NCBI RefSeq assembly: GCF_002775205.1
Contig: NC_036446.1
Coordinates: forward strand, 17,484,565-17,548,564
From: Xiphophorus maculatus
Lineage: Eukaryota > Chordata > Actinopteri > Cyprinodontiformes > Poeciliidae
DNA: 64,000 bases
Reading direction: 5' to 3'
Positions 33,601 through 48,600 of the stretch are shown here, in pieces. The notes beneath the pieces are model-generated. The model searched no databases and was not told the DNA's origin. It worked only from the letters and a program-made list of their open reading frames with translations. Numbering within the stretch: position 1 is the first letter of the stretch; each line of letters begins with the position of its first letter. A program made the position numbers and the translations under genes.

Positions 33601-36600
33601 CTCAAAGCTAATAGAGAAGAACTAGAAATATTGCTTTGTCTTAAACCCGTTCCTGTTGCATGTCAAAGCATGACATCTACATTACCAACACTACAGTCAG
33701 TCTACATGCATGTCAAAGCCTGATATCTGCATTGCCTCCACAGCAACAAACCACCAACAGTGAATGTTAAAGATGGGTGTGTCATAGATCTGCAGACTGA
33801 CACTGCCTTAAGGTGCGAAGCCTCAGAGACGACAGGCTAAAAAGGGCTGGTTAACTCCTTTTTCTTCTGACTACACATACACACCCTGGGATTTTTCTTT
33901 TTTCTTTCAGTTTCAAACTTGTAGACTTTAAGTAACATCCATTTTAAGTCACTTAAGCGGAACACATATTGCCCCAGTGGCTGTGTACATTGTAATATGT
34001 ATGCTAATTTCTTATGATTGCATTTAATATAAGGAACTGCTGTGTTTATGAATCTTGTTAATAATTATCAAAAATAATTATGTTCTCTACTATTTTGTTT
34101 CATGTTACTATAATTACAAGACAATCACATTATAACACTGTTGCAACTAGTGATGCTAACAGTGCTAAGCGTCAATTTAAACCTTTAAAATCATATTTTC
34201 TTAGTTTTGTTTAGCTAAAACAGGAAACTGATATTTGCTGCTAAATACAGATTTAACAGCAGTGTTTTATACTTTTAACATATGTCCAAAATAGATAATT
34301 CTGGGTTTTATTTAAATGTATCATTACCAATCTTGCCAATATTAATACAGCTGTGGCTGTTACATTCAGCTATACAACAGAAGGAGGGGGGGGGACAACA
34401 TTTAAGTAGAAACGTTTTCAAATGGAAAGTATCAGCACCTAAAAATCTTTAAATTAATTTTAGAATTGAAGCATCTCTAATTTAAATTTTTAAAAGTTGC
34501 AAAGTGCAAACTGTATGTACCTAGACCCTCATCCTACATATGTGAATGTCTTGTTACAACACTGGAAATTTCTGCTCTGAAATGATGTGGAATAAAACAA
34601 GTCATGAAGAGGTCGGATCGAAAGTTGTGACATAGCAAATAAAAAGAAGATCTCATTACAAAACCGACAACGAGGCCACACAAAACCATTTCTCTACTTT
34701 CACTGTTTCTGCCTCGAGGTTATGAGGAAGAGGAGGGGGAGGCTTAGGTCAACAGCATGACAACATTTTTACTAGCAGACTGATTCATCATCGAAATATT
34801 ATGGTATGAACTTAGAGCAGTCAATACAGTTGCCTGACTTTCTTCTTTGCCAACTGCCAGCTTTAATTACTTGCAGCTGAGTCCCAGGGTTCGGTGCGTA
34901 TATCAGATACTTAACCCTCCTATTGTTACCGCTCGCTGCGTACAATAGACAAACCTGGAACCTACTGAAACCTGCCCACGCCTCTGGTCGCTAAAACCTT
35001 GCTTTTACAGGAGCAGGGAGACCTCATTCCCATAAACGGAGATTAAACTGGACACATTCTGGACCACGCTTACACAGAGGATTTCAGTGTGCTGGTTGTT
35101 TGCAGTGTTCTCAAAACAAATATCTTGCATATGCATGGACAGCACACGCCCACACACACACAAAAACAAAAAAAAAACAAACAAGAAAACACCCCGTCAC
35201 GCCCACAAAAGCTCTCTCAACCTCTGAATTCACAGTTTAAATTGTAGTCGTCTTGTGGCTCTCTGAGAGACTGCACATGCAGCAACATGTGCTCAGAGTT
35301 GAAAAAGCCCTTCCAGTAAACAGATTGCCGACCGCACAGACAGAAAATATGCACTCTCTTCTCAGGAGCAGTGGTCTCGAATCACTGGCTGGACTGTTCA
35401 AAGTGTTTCCACAGCTCCTGTGACGCTTTTGGAGGCAGAAAAAAACAGAAACTCTCATTTTGCAGCATGTTTGTGTCCTCCTGAGCAGACAGAGCGCAGG
35501 TTTTTATTTACATGTGACAGACACAGTCCCTTTCACAGAGGAGTAAATGAAAAAAATAAAGAAAACAACAGTCAGTAAGCTGGAAGTCAACGATATTAAC
35601 TCAAACACACCACCCCTTGCTGTTTTGATTTTAGTCTAAAACTAGTTGCGTTTTGGAGTCTGACCACAGAAAAACAACTTTAAGTTTCCTTCCATCAGTG
35701 AAAATCATCACAACACATTACTAAACCAGATAGCATGTGGTTAGCTATGACCTGGCCTGCTAATACCATTAAGATAACCTGACTTAAATAGCTTACCTGA
35801 ACTAATTAAGTTTCCTCACAATCATACTTTAAAGACAAATCACTACTGGTTGCAATCCAGACTCCATGGTAGAAATTCTGCTTCATGGGATTTAGGTTTA
35901 CTATTTATACCCTCACCATCTCCACAGATGCTTACATTGTCATACAGGCTAAAGGTGAAAATAAGAAGGCACTCACCATGTGAATGGCAGGACTTAAACT
36001 CCCCATTCATTTCCCCCTCACATTCCAGCTGCTTGCTCTTACTAGCCCTGGCACCTGGGGCGTGGCACCCTTATTTTTTTGGCTGAGTGAGTGATTTAAC
36101 TCTTTTCTGTGCACCCCTCTTCTACTCCACCCACCTCTCTCCTTGTCTTGTTTATTGTGCAGCAGACCCTTTTCTGCTCTGCATCTTGCTCAACAGGTTA
36201 GCGGCATTGTCATGTGGAATCCTGTCAGGCAGAAACAAAACAGTAGTATAACCTAGCCACAGAAAGTCTCCGTGGGCTGCACTGTTACACAAGGTGGACT
36301 GTCTGAACTTAGCAGAAACACCGCTTAAGAGGACGTGATTAGGAGGGCAAGCTTAAGCTCACCTAGTTGGTGCATTTGGAGATTATTCCGAGCTCTGAGG
36401 GGAAAAAGCAGCAGAGGGGGCTGGCACCTGCAGCAAACCATGTACAACAACCATGAAATGTTTACAGCCAAGCCTACACAAGGGCTGCCTGAGACTCCAT
36501 AGTAACGCAGATCAGGCGACATGTCTTTTGAGCCTCTTTGTCTCTTGCGAGTTAACACAATGAAACTGAATAGAGATAAAACAGCACCATCCATGCTTGA

Positions 36601-39600
36601 ATAATGATCTGGGCATTAAAAACGTGGCGTATTTCCACATTAGAGTTATGCAGTCTCAGTTATCTCTATAAAACTTTGCCAACAAATTTTAAAGTTAAAA
36701 TTAGAACCTTACATGGAATTCTTGTTTAGTTAACACATGCATAAAGTAAAACCTTTTAGAAACTTTTTGATTTATGGCATCTCAGGTCCAACATGAATAA
36801 ATTATTAAGGCATAAAATTAGTTTTAATCCAATTATATTTGATGAACAGCTTAAAATAAGCCTGTTTGCAATGAGGCGATTCGTCAAAATAGCCTTCAAC
36901 AAAAGGAAGTTGGGCTTGATTTTTCTGTGTCATTTTGTGATCTAATAAGTTTTATTTAAAGGGTATTTTTTAAACAGCATTTCAAATGTATTAATAGGTT
37001 AATAATAATCTGTAATAACCCACCTGTTTAGAGTTGCCTTTTATTAGTAGTTAGTGGAAACATTGATCAACATAATGTACATTTGCTTGACGATTTTGAT
37101 GACGGCATGCGACAAAATGTATGTTTATTGCTCGTTTCATCATTGGTTGCTTTATTATGTTTTTATGGTGCAAAGCACTTTGAGCTGCCTTTTTGCTGAA
37201 CTGTCCTATACACATAAACTGGACATTTCAAGCTTTTCAATTTCAGATAGCGTGCTTATACATTTTAAGTTGCAGTAGATTTCATAGTTGACCCCTATAA
37301 CTAAAGGTTCCATGGAACATGACAAATATGCACAGCAAAAGAATTGCACATCTCCTTCATCAGGTTTGCTTTCACAATTTCAAATCAAATGCTAGGGCCA
37401 TAATATGAATGGAGACAACAGTTAGAACAACAACTGACAAATATGCCAAGACTGTGACTGTTGGCTAACAAAGATGCTGAGGTAGCATATTTTCACAAAA
37501 GTTGCAGTTGACAGTCTAACTGATCTGAGTACATTTATAACATCAGTGAAAGTAAATGTTGTAACAAGATACAGTAATATAAAAAGTATGGGTAAAAAAA
37601 AACAAAGCTAAGTAAACATACTGAATGTTGGGCTAAATTACCTTAACAAACTTGACAGCCCTTGCAAGTGATGTGTATGCAAAGATGGCTGCAGATGTTT
37701 GTGTGTGAAAGCCAAGACATGTAGTGGTTGAAGACTGAAAACAAACCAGGAGCATGCAAAATGAAATGTATACAGATAAAAGCCAGCAACATGAGTCTTT
37801 TGTCATAATAAGTGATGCATTTCTTGGCTCCAATGCTACTGATGTAACACCGATAATAACTGACCAAATCAGACAGATTGGCTCAAGAATGTCGAATGAC
37901 TAGGCTTATGTTATCTACTTTATATCATCCTGCACAACAGTCACGAAAAAAGTCACATCATTGTTGCACTATAATCAGAGAGCCACAGCTGATTCAGAAC
38001 GCTGCTGCTGGCGTTCTCACTAAAACTAGGAAGATGAGCACATCACCTCAGTTTTAAAGTCTCAGTTGTTGACTGAGAAACCAGGCAATATTTTTTTTAA
38101 TGACTTTTTATTTTTGTATTTTTATGATGTAAAGCTCTTTGAACTGCCTTGTTGATGAAATATGCTATACAAATAAGTTTCATTAATTGATTGATTGATA
38201 CAGAGGTCACAATATGTCTGCATTCATGTTGACGTAATTAGTAGTCGCAGAAGCACATGTATTTGATTGCATCTGGTTTAAAGTAAAATCAATGACCTTG
38301 AAAAAAATAATATTGAGGATAGTTTGTGATCAGTGTTTAAATGAGCATGGGCATGACTGCCTTTAACTTATGGAAGAGCTTTGAACATTAGACACAACTC
38401 TTTTCAGCAATAAACTTCTCTGCAAACTAAGAGACTTACAACAAACTTTACTATATGCAGAATAAATGTTTGACAGTTATTTTCAGGCGATAATGAACAC
38501 ACATACCACATGCATCAAACTAAAGCCTCCTGGGCCAAATCTGGTCCATCATAGCAATTTTTGTGGCCCTCAAGAAGCTAGATGGCCACATAAAGAACTT
38601 TAAGATAACAGCTACATGCTTAAATACTATTTTAACAGTAAAATCAAATGGGTTTTTGTTTGTATAGGGCCAAATAACACCTCTGTGATAAAAAAAAAAT
38701 GTAATATTTATTTTTTAGAAGTACACTTTAAATGCAGATGAAGCTATAATATTTTAACAGTTTGTTTATAGGTACCTTTGTGGGCATCCATGACCTTGAT
38801 GTGACTCAAAATGAAAATGGGTTTCACACCTCTGACATAAGCATACACATTTTTTTAAAGACATGTTATTGATAACATCCAATGCATGCCTCCCGTGATA
38901 GTTTACACTTAAGAAAACAGACCGCAGGATAATGTCCCAACCATCAAAATTTAGAGTATGCGGAGATAGGTCTGCACAACCATTTCTATAGTTACAAATA
39001 GAGACAGTACTGCAAGAAGAGAGGAAGTTCAGGTATGAGTTTGCATGTGTAGCAGATACAAGCATGAAGCTGCAGCCTAATAGTCTATTACTTCTAACCT
39101 AACAGATGTGTTTAATTTTTATGTGTGATGGCTTTGTCATATTACATGCTTCAATCAGTTTAGGATTTTAATGTATTATTTTAAAGTAAGATTACTCTTT
39201 TACTCAAAATATTTGCTTAATATATTTTAATATTGTGATGTTTTCATTATGTAAAGAACTTTGAACTAACTGCCTTGTTGCTGAAATGTGCTACACAAAT
39301 AAACTTGACTTAATTTTTTCTTTTGATGGCTAAAGTGGGAAATATGCGAAACAGAGCAGTTTTATGCAGAATTTGTACAAAGTACAGCTTATTTGACCCA
39401 ACAGAACCAAAGCAAATGCCATCAGAACAACAACAACAACCATCTGAAACCATCCATTGCTCTTTTCCAGTTGTTTCAGTTAAGAAAAAAATAAGACTAG
39501 CTACCTGTTCAGGGCATTTTGTTGAACTTGTAAAAAAATAAATACTGAAAACATACCAAATATTTTATAAGTAAGTAAGTGTTAATCAAGAATTAAAGCA

Positions 39601-42600
39601 TTATAAGGGCTTTAGTACAAAAAGAAAAGAGAACCCTATCATTCATCATAATTAATTGGAATGCAGTAAGTGACTGACAATTTCTAAAGAAATATTCTTA
39701 AAGCTGTAACTTCGACACTTTTACAGCCTAATAAAGTCTTCCAGCTGTCATTTGAAAAGGTTAAGGTCAGAGAGGCTTTGGAACGGGCAAAGTCGTTTGT
39801 GCTTGAAGTTTGGCATGTAGCTGTTTCAGGGCAGCTAATCCTGAGGCGACAATGAACAACCACCAGGCATTAGTTTACATGACTTGCTTTCAACAAACAC
39901 CCAGCACTATCGCAGGTTACACACCGAATTGAAACTGTAGCCCCATTCTGCACACAAATAAGGCTATTTGCTGAAGTTATTCTCTATACAACTGTGTAGC
40001 TGGGTCAGTGGTATTCCAAACTGTTTGGTGGAGACTAATTTGAGGTAAAAGTTAAATTATAGAGGAGCACGACACTTTGTAACCCATCTCTTAGAAGTGG
40101 AATCAAAAGATAAACCAGTTGTGTCCAAGCTAGTAAAAAGAATTCAAAGTATTTACAGCACCCAAGCAGGCTCCCACACATGGATTTACCAAAATTTGCC
40201 ATGTTTACCCTCAAATTCTGGAGTGTATCATAGATCTACACAACACTTTAAACAAAACCAGGCCAATGTGGTTTAGTCTAAATCAGACAACCTCACATAA
40301 TCATTTTACAGTACACTGGAATTGGTGTGCCAATACAAGCATTTCTGTCAGACTCACAGGAAAGCCGTGCTGAAGCAACAGGAAAGGTCTTCAGCAACAC
40401 TGCACGCAAACATTCACTGGTCATGTAACATCACCCAGTAGTTAGGTTAACCACATCAGCGGCTCAAAATCAATCCTGTTTTCATGAGCTGGCATTACAT
40501 GACACTTTCAATTAGAGTAATTTCTTTGTTGGAGGGAAAACTTTTATTGTATTGTTTTGCTACCCTAACATTCCTGTGCAACATTAAACTGATTTTCATT
40601 TCATTTGACAAATATTTTTCTTCTTGTTAGTTCTTTTCCATTTCTAACAATTATGTTTTGTGCACCAATTAGAAAGTTCTTGACCAACAATGCTCTGTTT
40701 CATTCTATTATAACAGTCTGTGACTAAAGACAGCCTAAGCGTATGCCAAATACATCTGTCAAATTACATATTTTCATTTTTGGAAACAGTTCCTAATCTC
40801 AGTATGACAGGAACATTAGTACTAGTTTTAAGCATGTACAGTAAATACGAGGGCTAGCAACTAACACAGGTGTAAAGTTAATAAGACTCTCCTATCATCA
40901 GCCACTGAGTTTAATAATTAGCATGTTATAGTTTGTTTCTTAAGCTTGAGGCTTAAAATGTCAACCTAATTAACTAGCTTCCTCAGCAGTATAGAATTTT
41001 AATGGTGTCAACATTAATCACTGGCAATGCAAAAAGTCCATGATGAAGAATTGAATCCATGAAGATGTCAGTTTGATGCATACCGCTAGAAAACATTGTT
41101 GCAGAATGAGCACAAAGTGCAGAAGCCCCCAGGTCAATATGCACTACCACACCTACACAAACAACAAGGACCACAAGAGAATGTCCAATTATTGACCCTG
41201 CCAAGAATTTGGCCAATCAAAATAGGCCTGACTCCAAAAGGTACAGGACTCCAGAGCACCTGCTGTCGCCTCACTGTGCCAGCAGGACACACACAAGTTT
41301 CCATATTCACACTCTGAAAGGCAAGAGTAATTTTGGAATCATGACAATGACCTACACAATGTGATCCAGGTGGCAAATACTTTCAGACTCCTGCCAAAGT
41401 TCTTTTGAAGAGGGCAGCAGCATACGATGAACAGTCCACTTACAAATTCAATGAATATTTGGAAATAGGTTGTGGTGTTGTAGTAATCCTCTTCTGGAAA
41501 ATCCATGGACTGATCCCAAAAGGAAGTTGTTGAATTTATTGATAAGAATAAACTGAAACTGACCTAAACAGGGTCACCTGGCACCAGATCAACACACCCA
41601 CTAGGAAGGTGTGTTGGAGTCTCCAGGCAATCAGAAATTCACAATAGACCAGTTGTGAATAAGAATGCAGAACCAGAAACCTAATGCCACTTTTTTTTGT
41701 AAACTGAGATGTCATTTCAAAACAATCACCGCTTTAAATAAAAACAACCCGCAGGTCTGACCAAGCCTCACAAAGCTCTTACATTAAAACACACCTCATA
41801 CTGTCTTATGTTTCCCTGCTTGTTTCCTGAGATATTTTTTTTAAAGTTTTAAGTAGCTGTGGAAAATTGTTCTACAGACCTCATTGAGTTTAATCTTTAA
41901 TTACCTGAAAGTGCAGTATTATATAAAATACACTTTTTTGAGCTTTGCATCATGTTATAATGTTATTCCTTCATCAAAAAAATACTTGAAGTGTTGCCTT
42001 TATTCTTTCATGCATGTTTGAGAAATCCTTTAAGCTCCTGTGGCAACCATTTTGCCACGCCAGGTTGGACTAAGTGCTGCCTTCGAAGCACAACTTCTCC
42101 CAAGAGCTGCAGTTTCCAAGCTTCTACACTGCAGATCAACCCTCCCCAACCCCAAATCAGCTCCTTCAGACTAGCAGGCAGCAATTAGCAAACACCTGGT
42201 GGAACTGTGCATCTGAAGCTCATTATATGAGGTCATATGTGAGCTGAGAAAAACATTGGTAAAGATTTAATAGAGGAGCGATGTTGTGATGACTTATGGA
42301 AGGTGGAGTATCAGAAAGAGCAAGAGTTTTTAGAGACAGAGGTCAAATTACAAAGTCAAATTTCTTTTAAGTTATATTTGATTTATATGCAATTTTTATA
42401 ACAGCTGGAGGTAACATAGTTGCCTAATTGTGCAAAAAAAGGCACTTAATGCCTGAAAAATACACAATACTGCCCCTTTAAGATGATTTATTGTTCAGTT
42501 TAATTAAGGATTTGGAAAGTCTGCTAATTTCTAAAAGAAAATTTCAGAGATCTGAGAAAGAAGATCCCAAAAAGCCTTAGCAAACTTTTGTTGGACCAAA

Positions 42601-45600
42601 ACTAATTTGAGAAAAATAAGTTTTCATTTCTCCTTTCAAATACTGTTCAATCCAGTTCACACAGACACCTTCACATACTGCACGCTCACTGCCCTGAAAA
42701 TGTCCTATATGCTAGCTAGTTCATGATTTACGTCAATATAAACAACTGGTAGTAGAGTCAAGCAGAAACATGAAGAGAAAATTCTGTGGAGTCACAGTAT
42801 TGCTCATCCTCAAGCAAGCTGCAGCTTGTTGAGATGGAGACACAATCATCATCATTCCTGTTGGCGAAGTCTTCATAGACTCATCAGAATCTTCCCACTT
42901 CCTCAACTATAAAACAAGAAGTAGTGGCTAGAGACATAGTCACTTTGAGCAAAAAACACTGATATTATATATTATTATGGCTCAATGTTATGAGAATAAT
43001 TAGAAAAAAAATGGATTTGCCACCAACTTGATTTCTGTTTTACAGATTAACATTTTTCATCCAAGTTCTTTTTAGTTTACTGTTTGTAGTCACTATTTGT
43101 GCTAAGGTAAGATTTGTGTGTGGGGGCATTAAAGCAAATGTAACCTTTGATTTTTATTCCAACTATTCCTCAGCAACTGGGGACAAGGTTAAAGTGACTC
43201 TGTTGATGTCAAGAGCTAAGATGACCTTCAATAGCTTCTCATGTATTAAAACAAAAAAACATTTTAACAATAAGACTTGGAGAGTATGAAGAAAGTTCAA
43301 GGATAACTATCCTCAACAGACAACAAAAAAAGGTTGGGACAAGAAATAAAGCCAGATTCCTTCATTTACAATTTAATTTCACTACTGAAAACAGAGAATG
43401 TTTACAGTAAATATGTAGATTTGGCCCCGATTGCCAGTAGATTTGTGCTGAATTTGTGCAGGACTCTTCGTTAAGCCACTGTGGCTGACTGAATTCAGAC
43501 AATGACAGGATACTGGGGAAATTCAGATGGACCAACACTGCAGTTTATTCCAGTCTTACCACTCAGCCGAGGAAGCAAAGGACGACTCAGATAAAAGAAA
43601 CGACAACACAGGATGCTGAGACGTAGGTGCTGTGAAACTGCAAGATTAATTACTAATTTATGCCAAAGGTGGTATGCATTTCTAAAGGTTTTGAAATATT
43701 TTCTTGTAAAAGCCTTAATGAGAGAGCCCCTGTCATTTACTTTGAAAAAGAAAAAAAAAGAAGGTAAAATCACTCAAGGGCAGATTCTTTCCCTGCAGGC
43801 GCACCTACCTTGGACAATGCTGCTGAAAGCATATAGTGAGGTTAAACCCTGTTTCAAGACTGCCATGCCTGAGGACACGCATCACATTGTGATGACCAAA
43901 CAACACGCTTATTACAGGCTTGGTTTAAGTCAGCTGCACATGTTTTGTAGATTTTGCAAAACAACCTTATTTTTTCATGAGCAACAGTACACAATCAAAT
44001 CACAAAGATCATTGTGATATTAGTGTGTGCAATAATTAAATATTTGGCAAGATATTATATTTCAGATGTCATGCATTCATGCTGTGGATATGTACATGGC
44101 ACATTTGCCCAGGAACTCTAACAGCCCCTTAATGCTGACACCTGACGCACACTGCTTAAAAGCTCACAAGATATGGTGGGGACATTATTTATTGATTGCA
44201 ATGAAAAGAGTAAAAAACATATGGATTAATCATAATCAAAATAGTCAGCAAACATTTCTGAAATAGAACCATCTTTATACATTTTTCTAATATACTGCAG
44301 TCCTAGAAATAAAGAAAGCCTTCGAATTCAAGACTATGGCTGAATATTGGCAATAATAGTTGCCATTTCCTCAAATAGGTCTTTCCATTTTTTCTTCAGC
44401 ATCGCAGTGAGGTTCCAAACGACTGACTAAACATATTACCTGCAGGCAGAGTTTTGATTCATAGCACTAAAATATTCATGCTATCTACGTATACCTAATA
44501 TTGCAACCAAGAAGTGCATTGTAATTGTGATATTGCACCCATCAATGCCGCTAAAGAACTTGTCTTTTCACCGGCAGAAATAGTGTCCAGATTAAAAATG
44601 TGAATAAGCCCAAAATGACCAAATGGCATCATGATAGTACTTGAAGTAAAATAGCATAACATCTACAAACCTGCAGCTTTGGTCTCCTGATGGTACACAC
44701 AGCACCACTACAGTTTGAGCGCCAACACCTCAAACTGTTGAGGAAAGTGACTGTAATAGAAAGTGACTGTAATAAACAGCCTCATCCTACCTCACACATC
44801 TGCCAGCAAACATGTGTGAACTCAGACACGTATGAACTCGCCGCGTCATGCATCCATCTACTGTCTTGATCTGATTTTGCAATGCATTCACCTCTTCCCA
44901 CATATTCTGTGCAGCAATTACAAAATCCAGAATACAAGAAATTCATCTTGTTATGAGACCGCTGCATAAAATGCCTCACTGCCATCTGCAATAGCCAAAA
45001 CGCTCTGAATTTTTTAGTAGATGAGAAGAAGGCGTCGCAAAGACAGATGAGCTAATTAATTCCATCTGGTTATTAACAACACAATTCGCATGACCAATAT
45101 AGTTAAGAATTCAGCTGCTAAAACTGCAAAGTGAAGAGCACCATGGGGAAAAAAAAGATGGCTATCAAGAGCCAGGTGAAGAGTGTGAGCGGTCAAAACA
45201 GTCAGCCTTCAAAAAGGCCAAAGCACATCAGAGGGCTTGTTAAAAGCCATTTGTATTGAGAGCTTGCTAGAGCAGTCCCAACTAAAAAATGATAACAAAG
45301 GAAGGGAGAAAGGGGGTTCATAAAGTTGTAGACTGGATTACAAGCTATGGGCATTCCACTTACTACTTTTTGAGTAGGAAGCCTTATATGCATATTTTGT
45401 TATTTTTATGACTTAAAAATTAAAATAATTTAAAAGTTGAATAATCTTTAGCTGAGGAAGATATTTACTCTAATTTTGACTAATAAAATACCTTGAGACC
45501 TTGTAACACAGTCTGTACAGCCAAGTTATGAGTGTCTGACACCTTAACTGCTGTACTTTGTCTGCCAGTGGAAAGACTGCAACCAGCCAAGATTCACCTC

Positions 45601-48600
45601 ACTTAATATTTAATGTCTTAGTTCACAATCGTCTTGCTGCAGAGAGGCGTACGAGGGTTGTTAGATCTCACAGGTGCTTTGGGCTTTTCGCAAAAGAGTG
45701 ACAGAAATCTCCCTGAAGATGAAGGCAAGCGAAAGCACTGGTCATACTGAATGCTTCTTCTCTCCCTTACACTGTCCACATTCAGACTGCAGAATGTAAA
45801 AGTGAATATTTAATCTGCATATGGTCGTGGAGAGACTGAACTATTTGCATGATAATGAATGGAAACCACATTCATGGAATTTGATTCTGCTACTTAACAA
45901 CAAATTTAAAAAGATCTTAAGCATTACTGGGTAAAAAACATTAGCACATGCAGACTTCTGCCATGGCACTGTCCTGTTTCTCAGTGACACCCTGATATCC
46001 TGCAACATTTGTCCAGAACAAAAGTATCTACACTTAACAGGTGAAAATCTGCTTTCATTACATAAACACAGCAAACCAGCTAATCTGAAACAGGACCAGG
46101 AAACAAAAGTCTCCTATTCTAAAAAGAAGCACCTCTGGCAGAATGGAAAACCTGTAACACCAGCATGCCTGTAATACTTCAGAGGTCATCTGAGTGTGAC
46201 AACTTTGTTGCACAGCGTACAAATTTATTATAGCCTCCTGTTGTGCATGCAAAACATCCAAGATGCAGATTTAAAAACTGCTTTTCTCCTCTGATAAAGT
46301 GTGGAACATGCACAAGTGGTATTGCAAAGAGTAACATTAGCTTTAATATTGAGCTTTTGGTGTTGTTTTATTCTATGTAGCAACTTTTTTGAATTGTATT
46401 TTTGCACCCAAACCCAGAGTTGCTGGCCAAAGTATTTAGATAAATGGGCAACACATTATTTCAAGAAAAATGTTAAAATAAGGAGCTGTTTCAGAATCCA
46501 ACTTCAACTTGCAATTTCACACAAGACGGATAGCCAAGTAACACCTCCAGGCTCTTTAACAGGTTAAACCACTCAGACATTGATTTGTCGCGGACCAAAA
46601 AAAGTCACAAGTGTGCAGTAAATACCAAAGGAGGCGATATTTTGACCTGACCCCGATTAGACTTCTTATTGAAGTTTGCCGAGCGTTAATAATTAATCAA
46701 AGAGATTGAGCAGAAGATAAGGGTATAAACACACACACACACACAACTTTAAGAGGTGAGAATTCCAAGCATTACCACACTAATTGCTTTTTATAAACAA
46801 AATATACAGCTCTGGACGAAAATTAAGAGACAATTTAAAATGATCTCTTTCTCTGATTTTACTTTTAATACATATATGTTTGATTTAAATGAACATTGTT
46901 GTTTTATTCCATGAACTACTAACAACATGTCTCTGAAATTTTAAGCAAAAATGTAGTATTTATTTGCAGAAAATGAGAAATGATCAAAATAACAAAAAAG
47001 ATGCAGTGCTTTCAGACCTCAAATAATGCAAAAAAAAAAAAAACAAGTTCATATTCATTTAGAAACAACACTACTAATGTTTTAACTGAGGAAGAGTTCA
47101 GAAATCAATATTTGGTGGAATAACCAAGAGGTTTTCATTGGGGCTCTGTGCAGTGGGCTCTTCATTTTTCAAGAACTGTATTTTGAAATAAACAGATGCA
47201 TTGTTGCGGTCATATTTAAAGCAGCAAAGGGGCAGTAATGAGAACAGAAAACATTTTAGATCCAAATATGTTGATCTGTATGCTTTCCATTTCCGTAACC
47301 CCCTTCATCTAGGTGTTTAACATGATATCTTGCTAGTCAAGATATCAATTTTGCATAACTGAGAAGTGACACCCATGATAACTGACCCAGTAGTGACCAT
47401 GAAGGTATGGCAACCAAAGCAAAAGGTTTCTTCAGCCACGTTTGGCCCAGCATACAGGGAGATTCGTGGACATGGTCAGCAACAATACTTTAAACAATAA
47501 TCAACTGGTGGTATGGAGCCCAATGGATGTTAATAAATATGTTCCCCACACCATTACTACCAGCATTAACTGTTGGTAGAAGGTTGGATGGATCTTTGCA
47601 TTTTTTGCAGCAGAAATCTTAATTCATCAGACCAGACAACATTTTTCCAATACTGTGAAGTGTAGCCTCAGTCTCCTGTTTTTTGCTGCCAGGAGGTTTG
47701 CTGTTGTGGCACCTCTCCTTCAAAGTTTGACATATTGCACATTCAGAGATGGTATTCTGTTTACTTTGGTTGTAAAATGATGTAATTTGAATAACTGTCT
47801 TGTTTCTTTAATCTTGAAACAACTTGCAAATTCTTCTCTGACATAAACAGGACATTTATATCCACACAACAGCCCTACCGACTTTTCAGACAATTCTTTT
47901 TTGGTTGTGCATAAAAATCCCAGTAAACCAAATGCTTCTGAATTATTTCAGACACTTGGATTCATCTTCTTTTCTTGGTTTGAACTTCAACAAGTCTTCT
48001 TCATTGCATTTATGCATCGAGTTGCTGCCATGCTAAAGTTTTCTAGTGGTGGCTGGTGAGTGTATGTGAACTATGCCAAAAGTGAGTAATTCAAGAATAT
48101 TAGAAATAGGATAAAAATATATATATATTTTCGTTTTAAAAAAAATATTCTTGATCATATTACAGTGTAGCACAGGGGTATGGTTGCCAGCTAAAGTGAG
48201 AGTCGGAAGTATGCAGAACAGGTTTGGACTGATGCTTTAACTGATGAAGACGTCACCGAGAACATTCTGAACAAAAACAAAACATTGCCTCTCCATAATA
48301 TTACTAGGACTTCAAGTTCTCAAGATTAATGAGTCACGATGTTCTTGTTGAAATGGATATCTGAGATCATATCGTACTAACGAGACAAGCTCACAACAAG
48401 AACATGACACAGTTGACAGTGTGCCAACTGCAATACAAATCGATCTAATGCAAATAATAATAAATCTTCTGTTTTCCATTTTTTCCCCGTCATACTGTTT
48501 GGGTTTTGTATCTGCTAGCTTTCAAGGCAGTTGAGTATTTTTAAGCGCATGCCGCTCAGTTTGCCTGACACAGTAGAGTCAATATTAATAGAGTGTTATT

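Noticed and set aside
43613..44017. 134-residue plus-strand open frame inside nfat5 intron 1
   Set aside because: No recognisable domain, contains a poly-lysine run from A-rich DNA, and nothing around it suggests a gene.
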